A stretch of 32,995 bases of DNA from an uncultured Spirochaetales bacterium (GCA_934276485.1 CAKQTE010000016.1:1-32995); one strand, 5' to 3'. Positions 24,659 through 32,749 are shown, counted from the first letter of the stretch. Numbers and translations are program-made. The notes: generated from the sequence alone by a model not told the origin.

Positions 24659-27600
24659 AGTGCCTCCTCTTCTGGATATAGTGTTGCCCAGAATTCATCA
24701 GAAGTAATAGATGTTGTGTACTTATAGTATATTGCATCCACATATTCATTAGGAAGAATTAGACTTGTATCCTTTTCAGCACTATCAAACATGTTGATCA
24801 AGCTATATGAGCATTCTTCATCAACTTCGATAATAGCTAGTGTCCAACCACCTTTTGTTGGGATGTCAAATGCATAAGTACCAGATGAAAGATCAGAGAG
24901 AATGAACATTCCATTCTCATCTGTGAATATATATTGTTCATCGTTGACAGCTAGTTCAACGACGTTATCTGTTATGTTGACGTTATATAGAGGGGAAGAA
25001 CCATTGAGCCATGGCTCATCGTCTGCATATGCAACTGCTGCAACTGAATAGATAGGATCTGTTACAAGCTTATACTTATATGCCCTTCCCTTACTTGCTG
25101 GAATATGGAAGCTGAATATAGCAGGGGAAGACAGCCCATCATTGCTTGTGCTATAGATCATCAGATCAGTATTACGAGTTGAACTTACTCCATTATAAAG
25201 TGTTGTTCCCATAAAGCTTTGTCCTGTTACAAACTTAGAAGAACCGCTGTATCCAAAGGAAACATCGTTTCCTCTTAGGATTCCACCCTGTCTGATTAAG
25301 AATACAGATGATGGAATATATCTTGAGAGTGCGAAATATCCATCTGCAAAGATAGTCTGTATGGATAGGGATGCGTTTCCATTGATATTCTTTCCATCAA
25401 GTGTGGAATGAACACCCATTCCAAATCCAAAGTAATCTGTAGAAGAAGACCAATTGAAGTTTGCGTTGTAATTGCTTGCAGATGCAAAGTCCTCTATCTT
25501 CTTCATGCCTGGCATATTGACGCTTGCAGATAGATTGTTGTTTGTTAGTGATACATTGGAGCTTACTCTTGAAGAGTATGGGCTTGTTTGAGCCGATACG
25601 CTTCCGCCCTTGAATGAAAGGGTTGCATATACACTCCATGTCATTGATGAGTATCCATCATAGCGTCCATTGAAGTTCAAGGATGATGAAATACTCATCT
25701 TTGAATATGGATTGACAGATAGTGATAGATATACAGAGTAAGGACTCTGTGAGATCTTATCTGTATAGAATGACAATGTATTACCTAGGCTATAACCAAG
25801 GATTCCTAGGCGTCCTGAGAAAGACAGTCCTGTCTGGATAGTGTGACGAGTGCTGATCTTATAGTCTGATGGACTATTGTAGCTAGCATTCAAGTTCAAT
25901 GATGATAGGTACTTGTTCTTGAAGCTCGTCTGATGGCCTACATGTGCATAGATCTGTGGAATATAGAATGAACCATCAGAGGATCTTGATTCTGTAAGGT
26001 TCAAGTTATAACGAGTAGTACCAAAGCGGGACGCTTGTGTTAACTCGAAGTTCGCCTTGGCTTTTGGATTAAATAGATATGTAGCATTTGGATTATTGGA
26101 GAATGCAAATCCAGATGAAAGCATCAAGCTATGAGTAATGCCATATGTGAAACTGAATGATGCTGCAACGTTCCTGTAATCATATTGCAAATACTTAGAT
26201 CCAAGCTTGAAGCAAAATGATCCATCTCTGTAGTTAGCACTTGATAGTGTTTCCCTACCTGTTGAGAGGTTCAATGTATAGAAGAACTCTCCTGGATACA
26301 ACAATGATGAGTAGTATGAGAATGAATATTCCTGCTCATACGAGTCAGATCCATCTACAGGGGAAACCTTGATCTTGATCTTGTTTGCACCTGTATATAG
26401 GACAAAGTCCTCCATTCTATAATTACCTGCAGCGAGTGTGCGTGAATATATCTTAGACTCTCCATTGTAGACTTCCACAAACGATGTCTTGTCGAGAGTG
26501 AATATTGCATTATATGGGCTCTTCTTGACATAGCTTCCATCGCCATATGATGTACTCTTTGTCAAAGAGATACCTACTGCTGTTCCATTTGGAGACAACA
26601 ATCCTGATGATACATTACCTACACTTAGTCTTAACATCTTGGATGTAAAGTCATGATATAGGTTCCATGAACCAAATGAATAACCAAATCTCTTATTTGC
26701 ATAACTTAGGTTATATGAGAAATTCAGATATGTATCATAAAGGCTAAGTGTGTTATTTGAACTCATTGATAGTGACCAATAGAAGTTCTGAAGAGACCTG
26801 ACATTCCATCCAAAGTTGAATGAATAACCACTCTTGAGAACAAATACTGCAGGCTCAAGTGTTATTGAGTCTGATATTGGTCTTGATACACTACTTCTAT
26901 ATGGGCTTGATATGCTGATTACCATAAGTGGCATATCATTACTGTCAAATTCAAGATAGATCTTGTAGTTATCACGATCGAATGTGTATTCAACTCCAAG
27001 AGATGGGAAGATCTCAAGAGCAAGCTCTTCTGATTGGAGCGCAAAGATTCTATTGTTTGCATCCTCAGTTAGATCTGATGAGATCAAAGTCCTGATCTCT
27101 GATGTAAATAGATAAGGAAGCTCTTCCTTCATAAGGACAGCTATGTTGCCCTTGTATTCCTTATTTACATATAGATCCATGTAATAGATACCATCTTCGA
27201 ATGACAACTCATCCTCGCCTGCAATATAGAAATCTGCCCAGAAGTCGTCATCGTCTTCTTCTACAAATACAAACTCCTCTTCGAGAGCTGCATCTACAGA
27301 TAGTTGCAGGTTATCGATTGATGGTACAGATACTACTTCCTCTTCTACAGGGAAGAATCTATATAGATTTGCTTCAAAGAATGCAATTACTGCATCTAGG
27401 TATGCGTTAACCTCCCCTTCTGTGTACTTCTGAACGCTATCGACTGCGATAGAATCGCTATCAAGAGAGAACTCAAATAGAGCACACTCCTCAGGGCAGC
27501 TAGACATTAGCATTACAAGGCCATCGCACATATTGTCTTGGCTTACAAACTCAGGGAATGTGAATGTAGCACTATCGGAGATAGCATCTACATGTACATA

Positions 27601-28170
27601 TTCGCCAAATAGTGGGATGTCACGTAAGATATTGAAGTCATAGATATCAACAACAGGTTCTATCTCTTCTGAAACAGGCTCTGGCTTTGTCTCTTCAACA
27701 ACAGCCTCTGACTCTGGAGAAATGACTTCAACTCCTTCAGGATTTTCAACAACAGGCTCTGGTGCTATAACTACTTCAGCCTCTTCTTCTGGTTCAACTT
27801 CAATTATGTCAGGAATAACGGTTATTGGTTCTCTTGTGATAGCCTCTGGCTCAACAACTTCTTGTTGTGGTTCTTCTACAACAGCGACAGGCTCTGTTTT
27901 TGTTTCTTCAACAACTTCTACAGGAGCAATAACAACCTCTGGCTTCTCTTCAACAGGAACGACTACTGTTACATCATCATTAGGTGTTTCAACTACAGGT
28001 TTTACGACAATAGGTTTTTCTACCTCTTCTTCAACAGTTGAGGCTACACTACCAGGAGTCTGTAGGTTGTATGATGTGTAATAAATTAGATATGCAATGT
28101 CTGCTATTGTTAGAACCAAAAAGAAGACAAGCAGCATTGCCAATAATTTTATCGCCCTGTTCTTATTCAT
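24655..28170 (-). CDS. Usher with N-terminal membrane anchor and TonB-like stalk
   Basis: The protein is 1171 residues; ordinary ushers have about 800-850. A hydrophobic segment (8-30, LLAMLLVFFLVLTIADIAYL) lacks a signal-peptidase site. Residues 44-175 are Val/Pro/Glu-rich with repeated PV-VEE units. Residues 176-300 are an unrecognised acidic domain with Cys215, Cys225 and Cys229. About 315-425 resembles the usher N-domain (EDGIYYMDLYVNKEYKGNIA). From about 440 the sequence is Ser/Tyr-rich amphipathic strands of a beta-barrel. It is interrupted at about 550-625 by a plug-like domain (SFVEVYNGESKIYSRTLAAG, NYRMEDFVLYTGANKIKIKV). A C-terminal domain with DENGMFILSDLSSGTYAFDI ends the protein. 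It would export and assemble the pilins. It lies 31 bases after the chaperone gene. Confidence 0.8.
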   Translation of the reverse strand: MNKNRAIKLLAMLLVFFLVLTIADIAYLIYYTSYNLQTPGSVASTVEEEVEKPIVVKPVVETPNDDVTVVVPVEEKPEVVIAPVEVVEETKTEPVAVVEEPQQEVVEPEAITREPITVIPDIIEVEPEEEAEVVIAPEPVVENPEGVEVISPESEAVVEETKPEPVSEEIEPVVDIYDFNILRDIPLFGEYVHVDAISDSATFTFPEFVSQDNMCDGLVMLMSSCPEECALFEFSLDSDSIAVDSVQKYTEGEVNAYLDAVIAFFEANLYRFFPVEEEVVSVPSIDNLQLSVDAALEEEFVFVEEDDDDFWADFYIAGEDELSFEDGIYYMDLYVNKEYKGNIAVLMKEELPYLFTSEIRTLISSDLTEDANNRIFALQSEELALEIFPSLGVEYTFDRDNYKIYLEFDSNDMPLMVISISSPYRSSVSRPISDSITLEPAVFVLKSGYSFNFGWNVRSLQNFYWSLSMSSNNTLSLYDTYLNFSYNLSYANKRFGYSFGSWNLYHDFTSKMLRLSVGNVSSGLLSPNGTAVGISLTKSTSYGDGSYVKKSPYNAIFTLDKTSFVEVYNGESKIYSRTLAAGNYRMEDFVLYTGANKIKIKVSPVDGSDSYEQEYSFSYYSSLLYPGEFFYTLNLSTGRETLSSANYRDGSFCFKLGSKYLQYDYRNVAASFSFTYGITHSLMLSSGFAFSNNPNATYLFNPKAKANFELTQASRFGTTRYNLNLTESRSSDGSFYIPQIYAHVGHQTSFKNKYLSSLNLNASYNSPSDYKISTRHTIQTGLSFSGRLGILGYSLGNTLSFYTDKISQSPYSVYLSLSVNPYSKMSISSSLNFNGRYDGYSSMTWSVYATLSFKGGSVSAQTSPYSSRVSSNVSLTNNNLSASVNMPGMKKIEDFASASNYNANFNWSSSTDYFGFGMGVHSTLDGKNINGNASLSIQTIFADGYFALSRYIPSSVFLIRQGGILRGNDVSFGYSGSSKFVTGQSFMGTTLYNGVSSTRNTDLMIYSTSNDGLSSPAIFSFHIPASKGRAYKYKLVTDPIYSVAAVAYADDEPWLNGSSPLYNVNITDNVVELAVNDEQYIFTDENGMFILSDLSSGTYAFDIPTKGGWTLAIIEVDEECSYSLINMFDSAEKDTSLILPNEYVDAIYYKYTTSITSDEFWATLYPEEEAL
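27646..28041 (-). repeat. Low-complexity Val/Pro/Glu repeat region inside the usher gene
   Basis: This region encodes residues 44-175. Short imperfect repeats such as EKPxVVxPV, VVEExKxEPV and EPVVEN recur, with matching repeated triplet-like DNA (TTCAACAACAGG-type units on the plus strand). The composition resembles the extended periplasm-spanning segment of TonB. Such repeats may vary in number between strains. Confidence 0.7.
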
Positions 28171-28201
28171 AGGCTAACCCTAAAAACGACTGAAACGCAC
28201 C

Positions 28202-28936
28202 TTATTTGTAGCTAAAGTTGTAGCTTGCTTCTGCACTTAAGCTACTGGAATTCTTCAATTCTTCTGGGACAGCTATTGTAAGCTGGATAACAGAATCAGT
28301 AAGAAGGTTCTTTCCTGATGCCGCCTTAATCTCTTCATCGCTCATCTGATAGCGAGATCCATCATTTCCATTGATAGTTACACTCAAAGAGTCTAACAAT
28401 TGATGGACACTACCTGTGTTTTCCAATGCTACTGTAATTGTATCATCACTATTGAAAGTTGCTGTTGTGCGAATTCTTTCAATGATCTTTGATGGCTGAA
28501 CATATGCTGCAGTGCTATAGACAAACAAGAAGTTGATAGTCTGACCAGATGTTGCTTCCTGTGCACCCTTTGAATATGCAATCTGCTCTGCAACGATCCT
28601 GAAATTCAATTCCTTGCTTACTGTCTTTGGTCCCTTGTATTGCACACGTACAATCTGGGTAGTCTGTGGCTTGATGATCATCTTTGCAGGCTGGATTGAA
28701 AAATACTGAGACGCAGGCTCTGTATATTCATTTCCATCCTTATCAAGCATACGCTTATAAGCAACCATCTGAATTGCAATTGGAGAATCTGAATCATTGA
28801 CAATGGTATATGCTTTTACGGAATCTGCACCTGTTGTGCTATAAGAAACACTCAATGGAGACAATTGATAAGCAAACACGTTGCTTACAATTATCAATAC
28901 TAGAAATAGAAAGATAAACAATCTTTTTGAATTCAT
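28202..28936 (-). CDS. PapD-like periplasmic pilus chaperone
   Basis: The protein is 244 residues. ATG 28936 is chosen because AAAGGA ends 7 bases upstream; the ATG at 28942 is almost on top of it. The signal peptide is KRLFIFLFLVLIIVSNVFA. The two-domain immunoglobulin-like chaperone fold shows in the usual order: the N-domain has VSYSTTGADSVKAYTIVNDS, SPIAIQ, IIKPQTTQIVRVQYKG and ELNFRIVAEQI, and then a C-domain with SLSVTINGNDGSRYQ. These correspond to the PapD 'V-N-s-ds-p-iaiQ...P...qivRV...E..fRi' signature. It would fold subunits by donor-strand complementation and deliver them to the usher. It is the first gene of the operon. Confidence 0.85.
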   Translation of the reverse strand: MNSKRLFIFLFLVLIIVSNVFAYQLSPLSVSYSTTGADSVKAYTIVNDSDSPIAIQMVAYKRMLDKDGNEYTEPASQYFSIQPAKMIIKPQTTQIVRVQYKGPKTVSKELNFRIVAEQIAYSKGAQEATSGQTINFLFVYSTAAYVQPSKIIERIRTTATFNSDDTITVALENTGSVHQLLDSLSVTINGNDGSRYQMSDEEIKAASGKNLLTDSVIQLTIAVPEELKNSSSLSAEASYNFSYK

Positions 28937-29227
28937 ATACATTTCCTTTGGGATATTAAGCTTAAGAGTTCAATACTCTTTTTTAAATCCCGAGGTTTTC
29001 CCCAACACCTCTGCAAATATACAAATATCCAACACCCCTATTATGACAATGAATCTAAATAAGGTTCATAGCCAATCCACACACATTGTTGTATCTTCTA
29101 TTGTACCACTATATCGGTTTACATCACAATAAAAGCTTTTTCTCAATCCGTGCGGTATATTTATACCAACAAGACATATTAACACTCAAGTATTTCACCC
29201 CTTATTTTTAATAAATCAGTGCAAAAA
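28937..29227. other. Upstream region of the pilus operon, no gene
   Basis: There is no convincing coding sequence here. On the minus strand the region holds a hairpin AAGAGT/ACTCTT close to the chaperone start. GGTGTTGG occurs twice, at 29036-29029 and 29009-29002, 27 bases apart, around an AT-rich stretch. No -35/-10 pair is good enough to call, so the operon promoter is probably regulated or uses another sigma factor. Confidence 0.4.
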
Positions 29228-29263
29228 AACAGCCCTTCCAGGCTTATGTCCAGAAGGGTTGTT
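29222..29263 (-). terminator. Rho-independent terminator of the purine permease gene
   Basis: An 11-bp stem (29263-29253 with 29238-29228, one G-U pair; AACAACCCTTC / GAAGGGCTGTT on the minus strand) has a 14-base loop and is followed by seven T. It lies 20 bases after the permease stop codon. Confidence 0.92.
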
Positions 29264-29282
29264 CATGGTTGTTTTTCTATGC

Positions 29283-30617
29283 TTATAGAGCTGCCCAAAC
29301 TGGGATATTGTCTACAACAAGCTTACAGACGAACAATAGAGCTACGATGATTGTTGGAAGAGTCAAAGCCTTAAAGTCCTTCTTACAAAGCTTAATGATT
29401 GTGTATGTAAGAATACCAAACATAATACCATCAGAAATTGAGTAACAAGCAACCATCATGATGATACATAGGAATGCTGGAATACCTTCTGAAGGATCGT
29501 CCCAATCGATGTCCTTTACAGGGCTCATCATGTAGAAGCCTACGAGGATGAGAGCTGGAGCTGTTGCTGCCTTTGGAATTGAAAGGAACAATGGAGCCAA
29601 GAACAAAGAAAGAACAAATAGAGCACCAGTTACGATAGCTGTAACACCAGTTCTACCACCCTCAACAACACCTGTTGAAGACTCTACGAATGTTGTTACT
29701 GTACTTGTACCAAGCATAGCACCGACTGTTGTTCCGATAGCGTCTGCAAGAAGAGCTTCCTTGCAGTTTGGAATTGAGCCATCAGCCTGGATCATGTTTG
29801 CCTTTCCAGCACATCCGATAAGTGTTCCAACTGTATCGAACATATCAACAAAGAGGAATGTAAATAGAACTACGATAAAGTCAATTACTGCAGCTCCTGT
29901 AACCTCGTTAAATGCAAACTTACAGAATGTTGGTCCTAGTGATGGAGGAAGGTATGATCCGCCAGCATATGTTGTAACGTGCATTGGGATACCAAGAATT
30001 GTTGTAATGACGATACCGATAAGAAGAGCACCCTTAAGGTTGAATGCAACCAATACGCCTGTGATGATAAGGCCGATAACAGCTAGCATTGCAGGTCCTG
30101 GAACCATGAAGTTTCCTAGTCCAACGAGAGTAGCCACGTCATCAACGATAAGCTCTGCGTTCTGCATACCGATAAATGCAATGAACATACCAATTCCAAC
30201 TGAGATAGCTTTCTTTAGGTTTGCTGGAATTGAGTTTACGATTGCTTCTCTAACATTGAAGAAAGTAAGCAAGATGAAGATGATACCTTCAACGAATACT
30301 GCTGTAATAGCAAATTGCCATGAGTAGCCCATTCCAAGTACTACTGTGTATGCTAGGAATGCGTTAAGTCCCATGCCAGGAGCCAATGCAAATGGAAGAT
30401 TTGCAATGATTCCCATTACAAATGTTGCAATTGCTGCGGATAGTGCAGTTGCTGTGAATACTGCACCAGCGTTCATTCCTGCATCCTTCAAAATATCAGG
30501 ATTTACTGCAAGAATATAAGCCATAGCCAAGAATGTTGTTATACCGGCCATGATCTCAGTACGTATATTTGTACCTTTCTTTTCTAAAGCGGATTTGTTA
30601 AACGAAATAAGTTCCAT
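29283..30617 (-). CDS. Purine permease, AzgA/PbuG type (NCS2-related)
   Basis: The protein is 444 residues from ATG 30617, set by AAAGGAGGT 6 bases upstream; an earlier in-frame start at 30665 has no site. There are about 12-14 hydrophobic segments. Family motifs include EIMAGITTFLAMAYILAVNP near the N-terminus, LPFALAPGMGLNAF, ALLADAIGTTVGAMLGTSTV and TFVESSTGVVEGGRTG. The AzgA-like family takes up hypoxanthine, guanine or adenine by proton symport; which base cannot be read from the sequence. It is monocistronic with its own promoter and terminator. No purine riboswitch was recognised in the short leader. Confidence 0.93.
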   Translation of the reverse strand: MELISFNKSALEKKGTNIRTEIMAGITTFLAMAYILAVNPDILKDAGMNAGAVFTATALSAAIATFVMGIIANLPFALAPGMGLNAFLAYTVVLGMGYSWQFAITAVFVEGIIFILLTFFNVREAIVNSIPANLKKAISVGIGMFIAFIGMQNAELIVDDVATLVGLGNFMVPGPAMLAVIGLIITGVLVAFNLKGALLIGIVITTILGIPMHVTTYAGGSYLPPSLGPTFCKFAFNEVTGAAVIDFIVVLFTFLFVDMFDTVGTLIGCAGKANMIQADGSIPNCKEALLADAIGTTVGAMLGTSTVTTFVESSTGVVEGGRTGVTAIVTGALFVLSLFLAPLFLSIPKAATAPALILVGFYMMSPVKDIDWDDPSEGIPAFLCIIMMVACYSISDGIMFGILTYTIIKLCKKDFKALTLPTIIVALLFVCKLVVDNIPVWAAL

Positions 30618-30645
30618 TAACCCACCTCCTTTGTTAGATAGTGCT

Positions 30646-30654
30646 ATTTTACCA
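30646..30654 (-). promoter_or_regulatory. Extended -10 promoter of the purine permease
   Basis: On the minus strand TG-G-TAAAAT forms an extended -10, with no good -35. The leader would be about 20 bases. Two copies of TCATGAAAA (plus strand, 30662-30670 and 30681-30689, 19 bases apart) lie just upstream and may be regulator sites. Confidence 0.5.
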
Positions 30655-30750
30655 TGCAAATTCATGAAAACGTTAATAAATCATGAAAAAATGTGGTTTT
30701 CCTTAACTTTTTTAGATGTTTTCTATTGTTGCATTATGTTGCAACATGGA

Positions 30751-30777
30751 TTTGTAAACCAAATTTGGTTTGTAAAC
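30751..30777. promoter_or_regulatory. Operator-like palindrome upstream of the purine permease
   Basis: AAACCAAATTTGGTTT (30756-30771) is a perfect 16-bp palindrome. It is embedded in a direct repeat of TTTGTAAAC at 30751-30759 and 30769-30777. It has no loop and no T-run, so it is a protein-binding site rather than a terminator. It lies about 100 bases upstream of the permease -10 and immediately after the lipoprotein gene's stop codon. A second short inverted repeat, GTTGCA/TGCAAC, is at 30728-30745. The cognate regulator is unknown. Confidence 0.5.
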
Positions 30778-31158
30778 TCATTTAATCCTTACGAATTCAA
30801 TATGATAGCGAACATCGCTGCCAAATTCGAACATGATTTTATCTTCAAGAAATTCTGCTTTTGGACTGTCTTGATGCATGCAAAACGAGATATCATTCTT
30901 CTCTACAGTCAATTTCGCACCGTCGATAGTGATATATGAGACAATGGTTCCTTCCTTGTTGATAAGAAAATGCGCATCCCAGAATACCTTGCCATAGTCG
31001 CCAGATGTATCTACTTGCCATCCTTCGCAAACTTCTGCGTACCTTACTTCGTCTTTCTTTTCGCTTTCGACAACAGGACCGACTTCGATAGAACTAAGAT
31101 CACACGACATAGCCAACACAAGCACACAAAGTGCCACGATAAAAAGTTTCTTTACCAT
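30778..31158 (-). CDS. Small predicted lipoprotein, function unknown
   Basis: The protein is 126 residues. The N-terminus KKLFIVALCVLVLAMSC is a lipoprotein signal with lipobox LAMSC, giving a mature protein starting at Cys19. The rest is a compact beta-rich domain of about 80 residues (YAEVCEGWQVDTSGDYGKVF, then IDGAKLTVEKNDISFCM, then MFEFGSDVRYHIEFVRIK). It contains two further Cys that could pair. I do not recognise the family. AGGTAGGG precedes the ATG. It stands alone between the permease promoter region and the divergent tRNA-Ser gene. Confidence 0.65.
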   Translation of the reverse strand: MVKKLFIVALCVLVLAMSCDLSSIEVGPVVESEKKDEVRYAEVCEGWQVDTSGDYGKVFWDAHFLINKEGTIVSYITIDGAKLTVEKNDISFCMHQDSPKAEFLEDKIMFEFGSDVRYHIEFVRIK

Positions 31159-31235
31159 TCCCTACCTCTTATAAATATGAAGTAACCATCTCTTAGATCA
31201 GAGGGTCTCTCATCACAAGACGTTACGTTTTCCAA

Positions 31236-31264
31236 TTGCATACTTATAAGGTTTTTCATATTAT
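31236..31264 (+). promoter_or_regulatory. Promoter of tRNA-Ser
   Basis: The -35 TTGCAT (31236-31241) and -10 TATTAT (31259-31264) are separated by exactly 17 bases. The predicted start is about 15 bases before the mature tRNA. Confidence 0.7.
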
Positions 31265-31285
31265 GGATATGTTGTTATCGCAAAA

Positions 31286-31374
31286 GGAAAGATGGCCGAG
31301 TGGTCGAAGGCGGTAGACTCGAAATCTATTGTGTGGTCTTTTCCACACCGAGGGTTCGAATCCCTCTCTTTCCG
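31286..31374 (+). tRNA. tRNA-Ser (anticodon CGA)
   Basis: The acceptor stem GGAAAGA (31286-31292) pairs with TCTTTCC (31367-31373), with discriminator G at 31374. The anticodon stem-loop is GTAGA-CTCGAAA-TCTAT, so the anticodon is CGA, reading UCG. The long variable arm GTGTGG...CCACAC is typical of class II serine tRNAs, and the T-arm GAGGG-TTCGAAT-CCCTC is canonical. CCA is not encoded. Length is 89 bases. Confidence 0.97.
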
Positions 31375-31406
31375 AATATAAATTCCATATTCAACATTTC
31401 AAAAGA

Positions 31407-31441
31407 AAACATCCTTCCCTATCACATTATCCAATAGGGAA
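31407..31441 (-). terminator. Probable terminator of the AAA-ATPase_like gene
   Basis: An 8-bp inverted repeat TTCCCTAT (31441-31434 on the minus strand) pairs with ATAGGGAA (31422-31415) around an 11-base loop. It is followed by GGATGTTTTCTTTT, so the T-rich tract is set back by five bases. It lies 10 bases after the stop codon. It could also serve in the other direction after tRNA-Ser. Confidence 0.55.
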
Positions 31442-31451
31442 TATGCCATCA

Positions 31452-32639
31452 TTATTCCTCTTCTGTTTCTTTATAAGAAGGAGCAAGCTTAATCAGGTAC
31501 TTTGTATATGCAGATTTGACATCCTCATTTGGGAAATCGGCAACAAGTATTTTGCATTCGCTGTCAATAACGCCAAATATCGTCAGATATCCATACTGAT
31601 ATAATAGAGATCTATATCTTGCTTTGCACAGATGAGGCTTTGAACAATCGAGAATATTAAAAGTTTTGATGATTTCTCTACTTATTCTTCCTGCAACATC
31701 CGTTATGTCAAACGTAACCTTCTTCGTAATTTCATGAAGACAAAGAGACAGTCCTATCTCTGTCCAATAGTGATGGAAATATTCTCCTCCATCTGAAAAG
31801 AACAGTCCAACCATTACTGGATTGTACACCGGTTCTTCCTGATAAGGAGAGAACCTGTATCCTCCATAGGTCTTTCTTATCTTCTCTAGGTAGCTTTCTC
31901 TTGAGAGTCCTGTTTTCTCTATTCCTTTCTCAATATATTCAGCAAAGTAGTATTCAAGCTCCTTCTGTGTATACCCAAAGAGAGTTGAGTATTTTTTATC
32001 CATAGAGATGTCATACAGTACATTCATGCTGCTGAAGACAGAATTTGGTACGAACTCCGTAACGCCAGCAACCAATACGAATTTAATATACTCGTATTCC
32101 GATTTAGTTACTTCAAGGAAGCTCCAAATCATGTCTCTCATCTCTTCAACTTGCGGATTTTTCAAGTTTGGAGTCAGGATTTTGTCGTATTCATCTATGA
32201 GGACAACAACCTTTTCTTTTTCTCCTAATGCTAGGATTAGGTTTCTTAGGTTTGTATTGCAATATCGAGAGGGCTTTAATGAAACGTCATATTGCTTAGC
32301 TACATCAAAGACAATGCTATTCAATTGATATCGAAGATCTTCCGTTGTAAATGGATTAACTTTGCCAAAGTTTAAATGAATTACAGGATATTCCTTCCAG
32401 TCGTAATCCATGTCATATATCTTCAAACCCTTGAATAAATCTTTCTTACCCTTGAAGATAGCTTCTAGCGTCGAGAGTGTTAATGTTCTTCCGAAGCGTC
32501 GAGGACGAGAGCAAAAGAAATAGGTGCTTCCACTTGTTATAAGGTCACATAGGATATCTGTCTTATCAACATAAACGAAATTCTTGATAATTGTTTCAAA
32601 ACTTGGGATAGATGTATTAATTTTCCGTCGAGTAGACAA
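31452..32639 (-). CDS. AAA-ATPase_like protein, Walker A altered, C-terminal nuclease domain missing
   Basis: The protein is 395 residues from a TTG at 32639. AAAGGAGGG lies 6-7 bases upstream of it, while the in-frame TTG at 32657 overlaps that site. The N-terminal signature of this family is present (FVYVDKTDILCDLI, SRPRRFG, TLSTLEAIFKGKKDLFKGLKI). However, the Walker A lysine is replaced by Arg51 (FGRTL instead of FGKTL). Walker B is VVVLIDEYDK (Asp149, Glu150). Family members usually run past 500 residues with a PD-(D/E)XK domain after the FPN-V motif; this one ends 23 residues after FPNEDV. It is probably a shortened, perhaps ATP-hydrolysis-defective, member. A group II intron abuts its 5' end. 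Confidence 0.8.
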   Translation of the reverse strand: MSTRRKINTSIPSFETIIKNFVYVDKTDILCDLITSGSTYFFCSRPRRFGRTLTLSTLEAIFKGKKDLFKGLKIYDMDYDWKEYPVIHLNFGKVNPFTTEDLRYQLNSIVFDVAKQYDVSLKPSRYCNTNLRNLILALGEKEKVVVLIDEYDKILTPNLKNPQVEEMRDMIWSFLEVTKSEYEYIKFVLVAGVTEFVPNSVFSSMNVLYDISMDKKYSTLFGYTQKELEYYFAEYIEKGIEKTGLSRESYLEKIRKTYGGYRFSPYQEEPVYNPVMVGLFFSDGGEYFHHYWTEIGLSLCLHEITKKVTFDITDVAGRISREIIKTFNILDCSKPHLCKARYRSLLYQYGYLTIFGVIDSECKILVADFPNEDVKSAYTKYLIKLAPSYKETEEE

Positions 32640-32697
32640 CCTCGACCCTCCTTTCAAAATTTATTATTAGTGAAAGGCTAGTCTGTTGCCCCTCACA

Positions 32698-32730
<33 letters not shown>

Positions 32731-32749
32731 TTCAAACATCCATTCAGAT

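Noticed and set aside
27722..28081. Plus-strand 119-codon Ser/Thr-rich open frame opposite the usher gene
   Set aside because: It is the complement of the Val/Pro/Glu repeat codons of the usher. Low complexity keeps the reverse frame open, and it has no ribosome-binding site or family features.
29548..30327. Plus-strand 259-codon open frame opposite the purine permease
   Set aside because: It is antisense to a clear NCS2-type permease with all motifs. The composition is typical of a shadow frame.
30618..30777. Possible purine riboswitch in front of the permease
   Set aside because: The conserved core of guanine/adenine aptamers is not visible, and the predicted leader after the extended -10 is only about 20 bases.
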